NCBI RefSeq assembly: GCF_007858185.1
Contig: NZ_VFES01000001.1
Span: forward strand, 124,001-188,000
Direction: 5' to 3'
DNA: 64,000 nt
From: Pseudomonas grimontii
GTDB lineage: Bacteria; Pseudomonadota; Gammaproteobacteria; Pseudomonadales; Pseudomonadaceae
Shown here piece by piece: positions 7,278-15,482 of the stretch (positions are counted from its first letter, which is position 1; every line of letters starts with the position of its first letter). The notes under the pieces are model-generated. The model saw only the letters and a program-made list of their open reading frames with translations, searched no databases and had not been told where the DNA came from. The position numbers and the translations under genes are program-made.

Positions 7278-10136
7278 ATGCTTGAGCTCACTGTAGAGCA
7301 GATATCCATGGGCCAGGTGGCTGTGGATAAATCTGCCGCCCTGCACCTGCTCGCAGACAAACTGGTGGCCGATGGCCTGGTCGCCGAGGGGTATCTCAGC
7401 GGCTTGCAAGCCCGTGAAGCCCAAGGCTCGACGTTTCTTGGCCAAGGTATTGCCATCCCCCACGGCACCCCCGAAACCCGCGACCAAGTGTTTTCCACCG
7501 GTGTGCGCCTGTTGCAGTTCCCCGAAGGGGTGGACTGGGGCGATGGGCAGATTGTGTACCTGGCCATTGGTATTGCCGCCAAATCCGATGAACACCTGCG
7601 CCTGCTGCAACTGCTCACCCGCGCCCTCGGTGAAACCGACCTGGGCCAGGCGCTGCGCCGCGCCGGCACGGCTGAAGCGTTGCTGAAACTGCTGCAAGGC
7701 GCACCCCAGGAGCTGGCGCTGGACGCGCAGATGATCAGCCTGGGCGTGTCTGCCGATGACTTCGAAGAGCTGGTCTGGAGAGGCGCACGCCTGCTGCGCC
7801 AGGCCGATTGTGTGAGCAATGGGTTTGCCGCCGTGTTGCAGCAGGTCGATGCGCTGCCGCTGGGTGATGGCCTGTGGTGGCTGCATAGCGAGCAGACCGT
7901 CAAGCGCCCGGGCCTGGCGTTTGTCACCCCCGACAAACCCATGCGCTACCTCGGTCAGCCCCTTAACGGTCTGTTCTGCCTGGCCAGCCTGGGTGAAGCC
8001 CATCAGGCCTTGCTCGAACGCTTGTGCGCCTTGTTGATTGAAGGTCGTGGCCAGGAATTGGGGCGCGCCACCAGCAGTCGCGCGGTGCTCGAAGTGCTCG
8101 GCGGCGAACTGCCACCTGACTGGCCCAGCGCCCGCATCACCCTGGCTAACGCCCATGGCCTGCACGCGCGGCCGGCGAAGATCCTCGCGCAATTGGCAAA
8201 AAGTTTTGACGGCGACATCCGTGTGCGCATCGTCGATGGCCCGGTGGGCGCCGTGTCGGTGAAGAGCCTGAGCAAGTTGCTCAGCCTTGGCGCCCGGCGT
8301 GGCCAGGTGCTGGAGTTTGTCGCCGAGCCAACCATTGCCGGTGATGCGCTGCCCGCGTTGTTGGCGGCGGTCGAGGAAGGCTTGGGCGAAGAGGTCGAGC
8401 CACTGCCGACCGTCAGCGCGCAGCCCGAACCCCTCGACATTGCTCCGGTGCTCAGCGCACCGCCGACCGGCAGCCAGATCCAGGCCATCGCTGCCGCGCC
8501 TGGCATCGCCATAGGCCCTGCGCATATCCAGATCCAGCAGGTGTTCGACTATCCCCTGCGCGGCGAGTCCTCGGCCATTGAGCGCCAGCGCTTGCAGGAC
8601 GCCTTGGCCGATGTACGCCGGGACATCCAGGGCCTGATCGAACGCAGCCAATCCAAAGCCATCCGCGAGATTTTCATCACCCACCAGGAAATGCTCGACG
8701 ACCCGGAACTCACCGATGAAGTCGACACCCGTCTCAAGCAAGGTGAAAGCGCACAAGCGGCGTGGATGAGCGTGATCGAAGCCGCCGCCAAGCAGCAGGA
8801 GTCGTTGCAGGATGCCTTGCTCGCCGAGCGCGCCGCCGACTTGCGCGACATCGGTCGCCGGGTGCTGGCGCAATTGTGCGGCGTCGAAACCGCCCAGGAG
8901 CCGAGCGAACCCTACATCCTGGTGATGGACGAAGTCGGTCCTTCCGACGTCGCGCGCCTGGACCCGGCCCGCGTCGCCGGCATCCTCACTGCCCGTGGCG
9001 GCGCAACGGCCCACAGCGCCATCGTCGCCCGTGCCCTGGGTATTCCGGCGTTGGTCGGCGCCGGCCCGGCGGTGTTGCTGCTGGCCGCCGGTACGCCGTT
9101 GCTGCTGGATGGCCAGCGGGGTCGCCTGCATGTAGACGCCGACGCGGCCACCCTGCAACGCGCCACCGTTGAGCGTGATACCCGTGAGCAACGCTTGCAA
9201 GCCGCCTCGGCCCAGCGCCACGAACCGGCGCTGACCCGTGATGGTCACGCCGTGGAAGTGTTCGCCAATATCGGCGAAAGCGCCGGTGTGGCCAGCGCGG
9301 TGGAGCAGGGCGCCGAAGGCATCGGCTTGCTGCGCACCGAACTGATTTTCATGGCTCACCCGCAAGCCCCGGACGAAGCCACCCAGGAAGCCGAATACCG
9401 CCGCGTCCTCGATGGCCTCGGGGGCCGTCCGCTGGTGGTGCGCACCCTCGATGTGGGCGGCGACAAACCGCTGCCGTATTGGCCGATTGCCGAGGAAGAA
9501 AACCCCTTCCTCGGCGTACGCGGTATTCGCCTGACCCTGCAACGCCCGCAGATCATGGAAGCGCAATTACGCGCGCTGTTGCGCTCGGCGGATAATCGCC
9601 CGTTGCGCATCATGTTCCCCATGGTCGGCAGCGTGGATGAGTGGCGTGCGGCGCGGGATATGACCGAACGCCTGCGCCTGGAAATCCCGGTGGCCGACCT
9701 GCAATTGGGCATCATGATCGAAATCCCGTCGGCGGCCTTGCTCGCGCCGGTGCTGGCCAAGGAAGTGGACTTCTTCAGTGTCGGCACCAACGACCTGACC
9801 CAGTACACCCTGGCTATCGACCGTGGCCACCCGACCTTGTCGGCCCAGGCCGATGGCCTGCACCCGGCGGTACTGCAACTGATCGACATCACCGTGCGCG
9901 CGGCCCATGCCCACGGCAAATGGGTCGGTGTGTGCGGCGAACTGGCGGCAGACCCGCTGGCGGTGCCGGTGCTGATCGGCCTGGGTGTGGATGAGTTGAG
10001 CGTGTCGGCCCGCAGCATTCCCGAAGTGAAGGCGCGGGTGCGTGAATTCAGTCTGAGCGAGGCCCAGGGCCTGGCGCAAAAAGCACTGGTGGTGGGCTCG
10101 CCCGCCGAAGTGCGTGCCCTTGTGGAGGCCGTGTAG
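7278..10136 (+). CDS. fruB: Fructose PTS multiphosphoryl transfer protein FruB (EIIA-HPr-EI)
   Basis: A 952-residue fusion carrying the whole soluble phosphorelay for fructose uptake. Order: EIIA(Fru) at about 1-150 with its phospho-His in GIAIPHGTP (near 61); HPr at about 285-370 with the phospho-His in AHGLHARPAK (near 295); then Enzyme I at about 400-950 with the phospho-His in GGATAHSAIVARALG (near 578) and the PEP-utiliser C-terminal domain (VGTNDLTQYTLAIDR). Phosphate from PEP passes EI to HPr to EIIA and then to FruA. AGGAG sits six bases before the ATG. The stop codon directly abuts the fruK start. FruR regulates it through the upstream operator. Confidence 0.97.
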   Translation: MLELTVEQISMGQVAVDKSAALHLLADKLVADGLVAEGYLSGLQAREAQGSTFLGQGIAIPHGTPETRDQVFSTGVRLLQFPEGVDWGDGQIVYLAIGIAAKSDEHLRLLQLLTRALGETDLGQALRRAGTAEALLKLLQGAPQELALDAQMISLGVSADDFEELVWRGARLLRQADCVSNGFAAVLQQVDALPLGDGLWWLHSEQTVKRPGLAFVTPDKPMRYLGQPLNGLFCLASLGEAHQALLERLCALLIEGRGQELGRATSSRAVLEVLGGELPPDWPSARITLANAHGLHARPAKILAQLAKSFDGDIRVRIVDGPVGAVSVKSLSKLLSLGARRGQVLEFVAEPTIAGDALPALLAAVEEGLGEEVEPLPTVSAQPEPLDIAPVLSAPPTGSQIQAIAAAPGIAIGPAHIQIQQVFDYPLRGESSAIERQRLQDALADVRRDIQGLIERSQSKAIREIFITHQEMLDDPELTDEVDTRLKQGESAQAAWMSVIEAAAKQQESLQDALLAERAADLRDIGRRVLAQLCGVETAQEPSEPYILVMDEVGPSDVARLDPARVAGILTARGGATAHSAIVARALGIPALVGAGPAVLLLAAGTPLLLDGQRGRLHVDADAATLQRATVERDTREQRLQAASAQRHEPALTRDGHAVEVFANIGESAGVASAVEQGAEGIGLLRTELIFMAHPQAPDEATQEAEYRRVLDGLGGRPLVVRTLDVGGDKPLPYWPIAEEENPFLGVRGIRLTLQRPQIMEAQLRALLRSADNRPLRIMFPMVGSVDEWRAARDMTERLRLEIPVADLQLGIMIEIPSAALLAPVLAKEVDFFSVGTNDLTQYTLAIDRGHPTLSAQADGLHPAVLQLIDITVRAAHAHGKWVGVCGELAADPLAVPVLIGLGVDELSVSARSIPEVKARVREFSLSEAQGLAQKALVVGSPAEVRALVEAV

Positions 10137-11057
10137 ATGGCAAGGATTCTGACCCTGACGCTGAACCCGGCGTTGGACCTGACGGTGCGCCTGGCGCGCC
10201 TGGAACCGGGTGAAGTCAACCGCAGTGAAACCCTGCTCACCCATGCCGCCGGCAAAGGCGTGAATGTGGCGCAAGTCTTGGCCGACCTGGGTCATCAAGT
10301 GACGGTGGGCGGCTTTCTCGGTGAGGACAATCCCCAAGCCTTCGAGGCGCTGATCGCACAACGTGGTTTTGCCGACGCGTTTATCCGCGTGCCCGGCGAA
10401 ACCCGCAGCAATATCAAGATTGCCGAGCAGGACGGCCGGGTCACCGATATCAATGCGCCGGGGCCGTTGGTCAGTGAGCAGGCGCAGCAAGCGTTGCTCG
10501 ACCAATTGACGCGCAGTGCGCCGGGCCACGATGCGGTGGTCGTCGCTGGCAGCTTGCCGCGCGGCGTCAGCCCGCAGTGGTTGCAGGGGCTGTTGGAACA
10601 CCTGAAGCGTCTGGGCTTGAAAGTCGCCCTGGACACCAGCGGCGAGGCGCTGCGTGCCGGTCTCAAGGCGGCCCCGTGGTTGATCAAACCCAATACCGAA
10701 GAGCTCGCCGATGCCCTGGGCAATGCCACCAACGTCATCAGCCAACTGCATCAGCAGGGTGTTGAACATGTGGTCGTCTCCGACGGTGCCGCGGGCGTGA
10801 GCTGGTACAGCCGGGCTACGACCCTGCATGCCACGCCGCCCAAGGTGACGGTGGCCAGTACGGTAGGTGCCGGCGATTCGTTGCTGGCCGGCATGCTCCA
10901 CGGCTTGCTCAGTGGCGAGGCACCGGAACACACCCTGCGCCGCGCCACGGCAATCGCCGCCATGGCGGTGACACAGATCGGTTTTGGCATCGGCGACGCT
11001 GCGCAGTTGGCGCGTCTTGAAAGCGGCGTCGCTGTACGCCCGCTGACAGAACAATAA
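10137..11057 (+). CDS. fruK: 1-phosphofructokinase FruK
   Basis: A 306-residue PfkB-family sugar kinase that turns fructose-1-phosphate, the product of PTS uptake, into fructose-1,6-bisphosphate using ATP. The two PfkB signatures are visible: HAAGKGVNVAQVLADLG near residue 35, and STVGAGDSLLAGMLHG near residue 240, with the catalytic Asp in GAGDS. The start codon follows the fruB stop with no gap, so translation is probably coupled. It is the middle gene of fruBKA. Confidence 0.96.
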   Translation: MARILTLTLNPALDLTVRLARLEPGEVNRSETLLTHAAGKGVNVAQVLADLGHQVTVGGFLGEDNPQAFEALIAQRGFADAFIRVPGETRSNIKIAEQDGRVTDINAPGPLVSEQAQQALLDQLTRSAPGHDAVVVAGSLPRGVSPQWLQGLLEHLKRLGLKVALDTSGEALRAGLKAAPWLIKPNTEELADALGNATNVISQLHQQGVEHVVVSDGAAGVSWYSRATTLHATPPKVTVASTVGAGDSLLAGMLHGLLSGEAPEHTLRRATAIAAMAVTQIGFGIGDAAQLARLESGVAVRPLTEQ

Positions 11058-11068
11058 GAGGGTTTGTC

Positions 11069-12787
11069 ATGAAGTTAGCCATTGTTACTGCCTGCCCGAA
11101 CGGCATGGTCACCAGTGTGCTGTGCGCCCGCTTGTTGGACGCCGCCGCACAGCGCCAGGGCTGGAGCACCAGCGTCGAGGTGGTGGATGTGCAGCGCCCT
11201 GAGCGCCAGTTGTCCCAGGCCACCATCGACGATGCCGAATGGGTGTTGCTGGTCACCAGCACCGCGGTGGATATGCAGCGGTTTGTCGGCAAGCGTGTGT
11301 TCCAGAGCACACCGGCCCAGGCGCTGGCGGATGTCGAAGCGGTGTTGCGCCGGGGCGCTGAAGAGGCCCAGGAGTATGTCGCCAGCCAAGCACCGGCTGC
11401 GTCGAAGCATGCCCCGCGTATCGTCGCGATTACCGCCTGCCCGACCGGCGTGGCGCATACCTTCATGGCCGCCGAAGCCTTGCAGCAGACGGCCAAGCGC
11501 CTGGGCTATGACTTGCAGGTCGAGACCCAGGGCTCGGTCGGTGCGCGCACGCCGTTGAGCCCGGAGGCCATCGCCGAGGCCGACGTGGTCCTGCTGGCGG
11601 CCGATATCGAAGTCGCTACCGAGCGCTTCGCCGGCAAGAAGATCTACCGTTGCGGCACCGGTATTGCGCTCAAGCAATCCGAGGCGACCCTCAACAAAGC
11701 CCTGGCCGAAGGCGCAGTGGAAAGTGCGGCCAGCGGTACCGTGGCCAAGAAAGAAAAAACCGGCGTCTACAAACACCTGCTGACCGGTGTGTCGTTCATG
11801 TTGCCGATGGTGGTGGCGGGCGGGTTGCTGATCGCCTTGTCGTTCGTGTTTGGCATTCATGCGTTTGAACAGGAAGGCACCCTGGCCGCTGCGCTGAAAA
11901 CCGTCGGCGACCGCGCCTTTATGCTGATGGTGCCGTTGCTGGCGGGTTACATCGCTTACTCGATTGCCGACCGCCCGGGGATTGCTCCCGGCATGATCGG
12001 TGGTCTGTTGGCGGGCACGTTGGGAGCCGGTTTTATCGGCGGCATCTTCGCCGGTTTTCTCGCCGGCTACTGCGTCAAGCTGATCACCCGTGCGGTGAAG
12101 TTGCCGCAGAGCCTGGAGGCCCTCAAGCCGATCCTGATCATCCCGTTGCTGGCGAGCCTGTTCACGGGCTTGGCGATGATTTACCTGGTGGGGCCGCCGG
12201 TGGCGCGCATGCTCACAGGCCTGACCGATTTTCTCGCGACCATGGGCACCACCAATGCGGTGCTGCTGGGCATCTTGTTGGGCGGCATGATGTGTGTCGA
12301 TCTGGGCGGGCCGATCAACAAGGCGGCGTATGCGTTTTCCGTCGGCTTGCTGGCGGCGCAGAGCGGCGCACCGATGGCCGCGACCATGGCGGCCGGCATG
12401 GTGCCGCCGATCGGCATGGGCATCGCCACGTTCCTGGCGCGACGCAAGTTCGCCCAGACTGAACGCGAGGCCGGCAAGGCGGCGATGATTCTGGGCATGT
12501 GCTTTATCTCCGAAGGCGCGATTCCGTTTGCCGCCAAGGACCCGTTGCGCGTGATCCCGTCCAGCATCGCCGGTGGCGCGTTGACAGGGGCGTTGTCGAT
12601 GTACTTCGGTTGCAAACTTGCCGCCCCGCATGGCGGCCTGTTTGTGTTGATCATTCCGAACGCGATGAACCACGCGCTGCTGTACTTGCTGGCGATTGTC
12701 GCCGGTAGCCTGCTGACGGGCCTGGTGTACGCGCTGATCAAGCGTCCGGAAGCCATCGAGCTGGCGGTCAGCCCTGTAAAAGCCTGA
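11069..12787 (+). CDS. fruA: Fructose PTS permease FruA (EIIB'BC)
   Basis: A 572-residue inner-membrane fructose transporter. It has two N-terminal IIB-like domains: a divergent IIB' (about 1-100, TACPNGMVTSVL) and a standard IIB (about 115-215) whose phosphorylated Cys is in ITACPTGVAHTFMAAEAL. A IIC membrane domain follows from about residue 230, rich in Gly and Ala helices, and contains the substrate-region motif GPINKAAYAF. It accepts phosphate from the EIIA part of FruB and delivers fructose-1-phosphate to FruK. It starts 11 bases after fruK and closes the operon. Confidence 0.96.
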   Translation: MKLAIVTACPNGMVTSVLCARLLDAAAQRQGWSTSVEVVDVQRPERQLSQATIDDAEWVLLVTSTAVDMQRFVGKRVFQSTPAQALADVEAVLRRGAEEAQEYVASQAPAASKHAPRIVAITACPTGVAHTFMAAEALQQTAKRLGYDLQVETQGSVGARTPLSPEAIAEADVVLLAADIEVATERFAGKKIYRCGTGIALKQSEATLNKALAEGAVESAASGTVAKKEKTGVYKHLLTGVSFMLPMVVAGGLLIALSFVFGIHAFEQEGTLAAALKTVGDRAFMLMVPLLAGYIAYSIADRPGIAPGMIGGLLAGTLGAGFIGGIFAGFLAGYCVKLITRAVKLPQSLEALKPILIIPLLASLFTGLAMIYLVGPPVARMLTGLTDFLATMGTTNAVLLGILLGGMMCVDLGGPINKAAYAFSVGLLAAQSGAPMAATMAAGMVPPIGMGIATFLARRKFAQTEREAGKAAMILGMCFISEGAIPFAAKDPLRVIPSSIAGGALTGALSMYFGCKLAAPHGGLFVLIIPNAMNHALLYLLAIVAGSLLTGLVYALIKRPEAIELAVSPVKA

Positions 12788-12821
12788 TCCATTCGCACCT
12801 GCTTTCAGCGGATTGGAACAA

Positions 12822-12881
12822 CCGAGCGGTGAACGCCTGAGAAATGGAATGACCATTTCGTAGCCGGGCATTCACGCTCGG
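12822..12881. repeat. Imperfect palindrome downstream of fruA
   Basis: Outer arms CCGAGCGGTGAA (12822-12833) and TTCACGCTCGG (12871-12881) pair with one bulge. Inner arms GAAATGG and CCATTTC (12841-12859) also pair. No T-tract follows. It may be a weak terminator or an mRNA 3'-end structure of the fru operon, or a regulatory site for the next gene, whose start is 82 bases further on. Confidence 0.4.
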
Positions 12882-12962
12882 AAAATGCGCAAAAAAGTAC
12901 CCCTGGCGTCTGCCTACCATAGGCCTGCGATACCCATCGCATTACGACGCCAGGAGCCTGCC

Positions 12963-13745
12963 ATGCCCAATTCCATTAAACACCACCTCTTGCATTCGAT
13001 ACCCTCTGTGGGGTGCTGGCTGACACTTGCCAGCCCTGCGGTCACCGAGCTGCTTGCCCACTGCGGGTTTGACTGGCTGGTCATCGATACGGAGCACGGT
13101 CCAGGCGATGTCCAGGATGTCGCCGCGCAATTGCGTGCTATCGACGCCGCCAACGCGCAGGGCGCAAGGGTCACCGGCGCCGTGCGGGTGACGACCAACG
13201 ACGCTGCCCAGGTCAAGCGTGTGATGGATTGCGGGGCGCTGACCCTGGTGTTTCCCAACATCGACAATGCAGCCCAGGCGCAGGCAGCCGTGGCCTCCAT
13301 GCGCTTCCCGCCAAGCGGGGTCAGGGGCGTTGCCGCGATGGTCAGGGCCGGGCGGTATGGGCTGGACGCTCACTACGTCGAATTAGCCAACAGCCAGGCC
13401 TGCGCCATTATCCAGATCGAGTCGGCCGTCGCTGTCGAGCATATCGACAGCATCGCCCAGGTCGAGGGCGTGGATTGCCTGTTCATCGGCACCGCTGATC
13501 TTTGCGCGAGCATGGGCTTGCTCGGGCAACCCGGTCATCACACGGTCACGCAGGCGATCGACCAGGTGCTCGAGGCCGGCCGCAGATACTCCAAGGCCGT
13601 GGGGATCTTTGCGACGTGCGTCGAGCAGGCCTGCCATTACCGTGAACGGGGCGTGACCTTTATTGCATTGCACTCCGATACCGGTTGGCTGGCCAAGGGT
13701 GCAGTCGGTGCCCTCGAGGCTTTCGGTTCCACCTCTCAGAAATAA
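12963..13745 (+). CDS. HpcH/HpaI family class II aldolase
   Basis: A 260-residue aldolase of the HpcH/HpaI (4-hydroxy-2-oxoacid) family. These metal-dependent enzymes join or split pyruvate and an aldehyde. The signature parts are present: IDTEHGPGD near residue 43 with the catalytic His, VFPNIDNAAQA, the Glu in QIESAVAVEHID (near 150) and the metal-binding Asp in FIGTADLCASMG (near 177). AGGAG precedes the ATG at 12963. It lies 48 bases before an aminotransferase gene on the same strand, so its 2-oxo-4-hydroxy acid product could be aminated. No catabolic hpa genes are nearby, which argues against 4-hydroxyphenylacetate breakdown. The true substrate is unknown. Confidence 0.85.
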   Translation: MPNSIKHHLLHSIPSVGCWLTLASPAVTELLAHCGFDWLVIDTEHGPGDVQDVAAQLRAIDAANAQGARVTGAVRVTTNDAAQVKRVMDCGALTLVFPNIDNAAQAQAAVASMRFPPSGVRGVAAMVRAGRYGLDAHYVELANSQACAIIQIESAVAVEHIDSIAQVEGVDCLFIGTADLCASMGLLGQPGHHTVTQAIDQVLEAGRRYSKAVGIFATCVEQACHYRERGVTFIALHSDTGWLAKGAVGALEAFGSTSQK

Positions 13746-13793
13746 TGCGCGATGAGCCTCGCGAGGCTGTTCACCGTTTGTGGAGATGCACGT

Positions 13794-14714
13794 ATGTCGA
13801 TGTCTGATCGTGATGGAAAAATCTGGATGGATGGCCAATTGGTCGAATGGCGCGATGCCAATGTCCATGTGCTTACCCATACCCTGCATTATGGAATGGG
13901 CGTATTTGAAGGCCTGCGCGCCTATGAAACGGTGCGCGGCCCTGCCATTTTTCGCCTGGAAGCCCATACCCGGCGCCTGTTCAATTCCGCCAGGATCTTT
14001 CAGTTGGAACTGCCCTTTGATGAAGAGGTGATGAGTGCTGCATGCGGGCACGTGATTCGTGCGAATGGCTACGGCGCGTGCTACCTGCGCCCCTTGGCCT
14101 GGATCGGCTCGCAGGTGCTGAGTATCGCGGCAACGAATAACCGGATTCATGTGGCGGTGGCGGGATGGCCCTTGGGTGCCTACCTGGGTGATGAGGGCAT
14201 GGAGAGGGGGATCCGAGTGAAAACCTCGTCGTTTACCCGTCATCATGTCAATGCCGCGATGGTCCGCGCCAAAGCATGCGGCCATTACGTCAATTCGATC
14301 CTTGCCAACCGGGAAGCCGTATCTCTTGGGTTTGATGAGGCGTTGCTGCTGGATACCGAGGGGTATGTCAGCGAGGGGGCAGGGGAGAATATCTTCGTGG
14401 TGCGGGATGGGATCATCTACACGCCCGATGTGGCGTCGTGCCTGGATGGTATTACCCGTGACTCGGTCAAGGTGATCGCCCAGGACCTGGGCTTCGAGGT
14501 GCGGGAGAAGCGCCTTACCCGTGACGAGGTGTACTGCTGCGACGAGGCTTTTTTCACCGGTACCGCTGCAGAGGTCACCCCGATTCGCGAACTCGACGGG
14601 CGAAAAATCGGGGCAGGGTCGCGAGGTGCCGTTACCCATGCAATCCAGCAGGCGTATTTTCGTGCCGTGCAGGGCGTCGATGAACAGTATGCCCATTGGC
14701 TGACCTATGTCTGA
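13794..14714 (+). CDS. Class IV (branched-chain type) aminotransferase
   Basis: A 306-residue PLP-dependent fold-type IV enzyme similar to IlvE. Family motifs include HTLHYGMGVFEGLRAY near residue 35, FRLEAHTRRLFNSA, the PLP-lysine region (MVRAKACGHYVNSILA) and EGYVSEGAGENIFVV, which contributes the cofactor-phosphate site. The ATG at 13794 has GGAG eight bases upstream and gives the normal MSDRDGKIWMDG start; an ATG at 13752 lacks a ribosome site. The pairing with an aldolase and an Lrp-type regulator suggests a specialised amino acid rather than the housekeeping branched-chain route. Its end overlaps the start of a 36-codon frame. Confidence 0.88.
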   Translation: MSMSDRDGKIWMDGQLVEWRDANVHVLTHTLHYGMGVFEGLRAYETVRGPAIFRLEAHTRRLFNSARIFQLELPFDEEVMSAACGHVIRANGYGACYLRPLAWIGSQVLSIAATNNRIHVAVAGWPLGAYLGDEGMERGIRVKTSSFTRHHVNAAMVRAKACGHYVNSILANREAVSLGFDEALLLDTEGYVSEGAGENIFVVRDGIIYTPDVASCLDGITRDSVKVIAQDLGFEVREKRLTRDEVYCCDEAFFTGTAAEVTPIRELDGRKIGAGSRGAVTHAIQQAYFRAVQGVDEQYAHWLTYV

Positions 14715-14817
14715 TCGTTCCAAAAAAACGCCGGCTCGGCCCGTTGTAGCGAGGATCCTGCACAACCCGTCGCTCTTGTTGCTGATGCTGGTCGCCGTCC
14801 TGTTTTGCCTTGGCTGA
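14707..14817 (+). CDS. Candidate 36-residue single-span membrane protein
   Basis: A short frame starts at an ATG overlapping the aminotransferase stop by eight bases (ATGTCTGA), an arrangement that allows translational re-initiation. The product has a basic N-terminus (MSDRSKKTPARPVVARI) and then a hydrophobic stretch LLLLMLVAVLFCL long enough to span a membrane. This positive-inside, single-helix pattern is typical of small membrane proteins. No ribosome site other than coupling is evident and no family is recognised. It could also be a chance frame. Confidence 0.5.
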   Translation: MSDRSKKTPARPVVARILHNPSLLLLMLVAVLFCLG

Positions 14818-14930
14818 CAATGTTTTGCTGGATGTTTACGCGTGCCGTAGGCTTGAACAATCGTGCGATAACGTCGCCTTCCATTCATGCCCTGGAGCAC
14901 GGCATCCAGCGTCGATGAGGTGAAACGGAG

Positions 14931-15404
14931 GTGGCAAAAATAAAACTGGATGCGACGGACCGTCGGTTATTGGCTGCTCTTCAGAAAAACGCCAGGCTCT
15001 CCAGCGCGGAGCTTGCCGAGTTGGTGTCGTTGAGTGCGTCACCCTGTTGGCGACGGGTCAAACGGCTTGAAGAGGCCGGCGTGGTGCGGGGCTACCATGC
15101 GAGTATCGATGCGAAAATGCTGGGGTACAGCGTCAGGGCGTTTGTCCAGGTGGCGCTGGATCAGAAGGATACCGCTCACATGCAGGCTTTCGAGGTCTCC
15201 ATGACGTCATTCGAACAAGTGATTGCCTGCCACTGCATTTCCGGTGTTTTTGATTATCAGCTGACCGTCCTGGCCACCGACATGCCGGCTTTCAGTGAGT
15301 TTGCCAGGCAACATATCAACGGATTTCCCGGAGTGAAGGATGTGTGCACCGCGTTCGTCGTCAATGAGATCAAGGCGGTCAACATAACGGCCGGGTTGCT
15401 CTAG
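14931..15404 (+). CDS. Lrp/AsnC family transcriptional regulator
   Basis: A 157-residue regulator of the Lrp/AsnC family. An N-terminal winged helix (LDATDRRLLAALQKNARLS, then SPCWRRVKRLEEAGVVRGY) is followed by the RAM ligand domain, with CHCISGVFDYQLTVLATDM near residue 100 matching the amino-acid-sensing region. The start is a GTG at 14931; an in-frame stop just upstream rules out a longer protein, and GAGG lies ten bases before it. It follows the aldolase-aminotransferase pair on the same strand and may control them in response to an amino acid, which is inference from position. Confidence 0.88.
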   Translation: MAKIKLDATDRRLLAALQKNARLSSAELAELVSLSASPCWRRVKRLEEAGVVRGYHASIDAKMLGYSVRAFVQVALDQKDTAHMQAFEVSMTSFEQVIACHCISGVFDYQLTVLATDMPAFSEFARQHINGFPGVKDVCTAFVVNEIKAVNITAGLL

Positions 15405-15482
15405 CCCGTCCCGGAGCAGGTGTCATACGTCTTTCACGCACGCGTGCTTAAGTGCCTTTTTGATCCGAAAAAGGGACCCTCC

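Noticed and set aside
7218..9566. 782-codon reverse frame opposite fruB, and similar long frames opposite fruA, prfC and the dppA genes
   Set aside because: These mirror codon periodicity of strongly coding GC-rich genes on the other strand; their translations are low-complexity His/Gln/Arg-rich and match no family.
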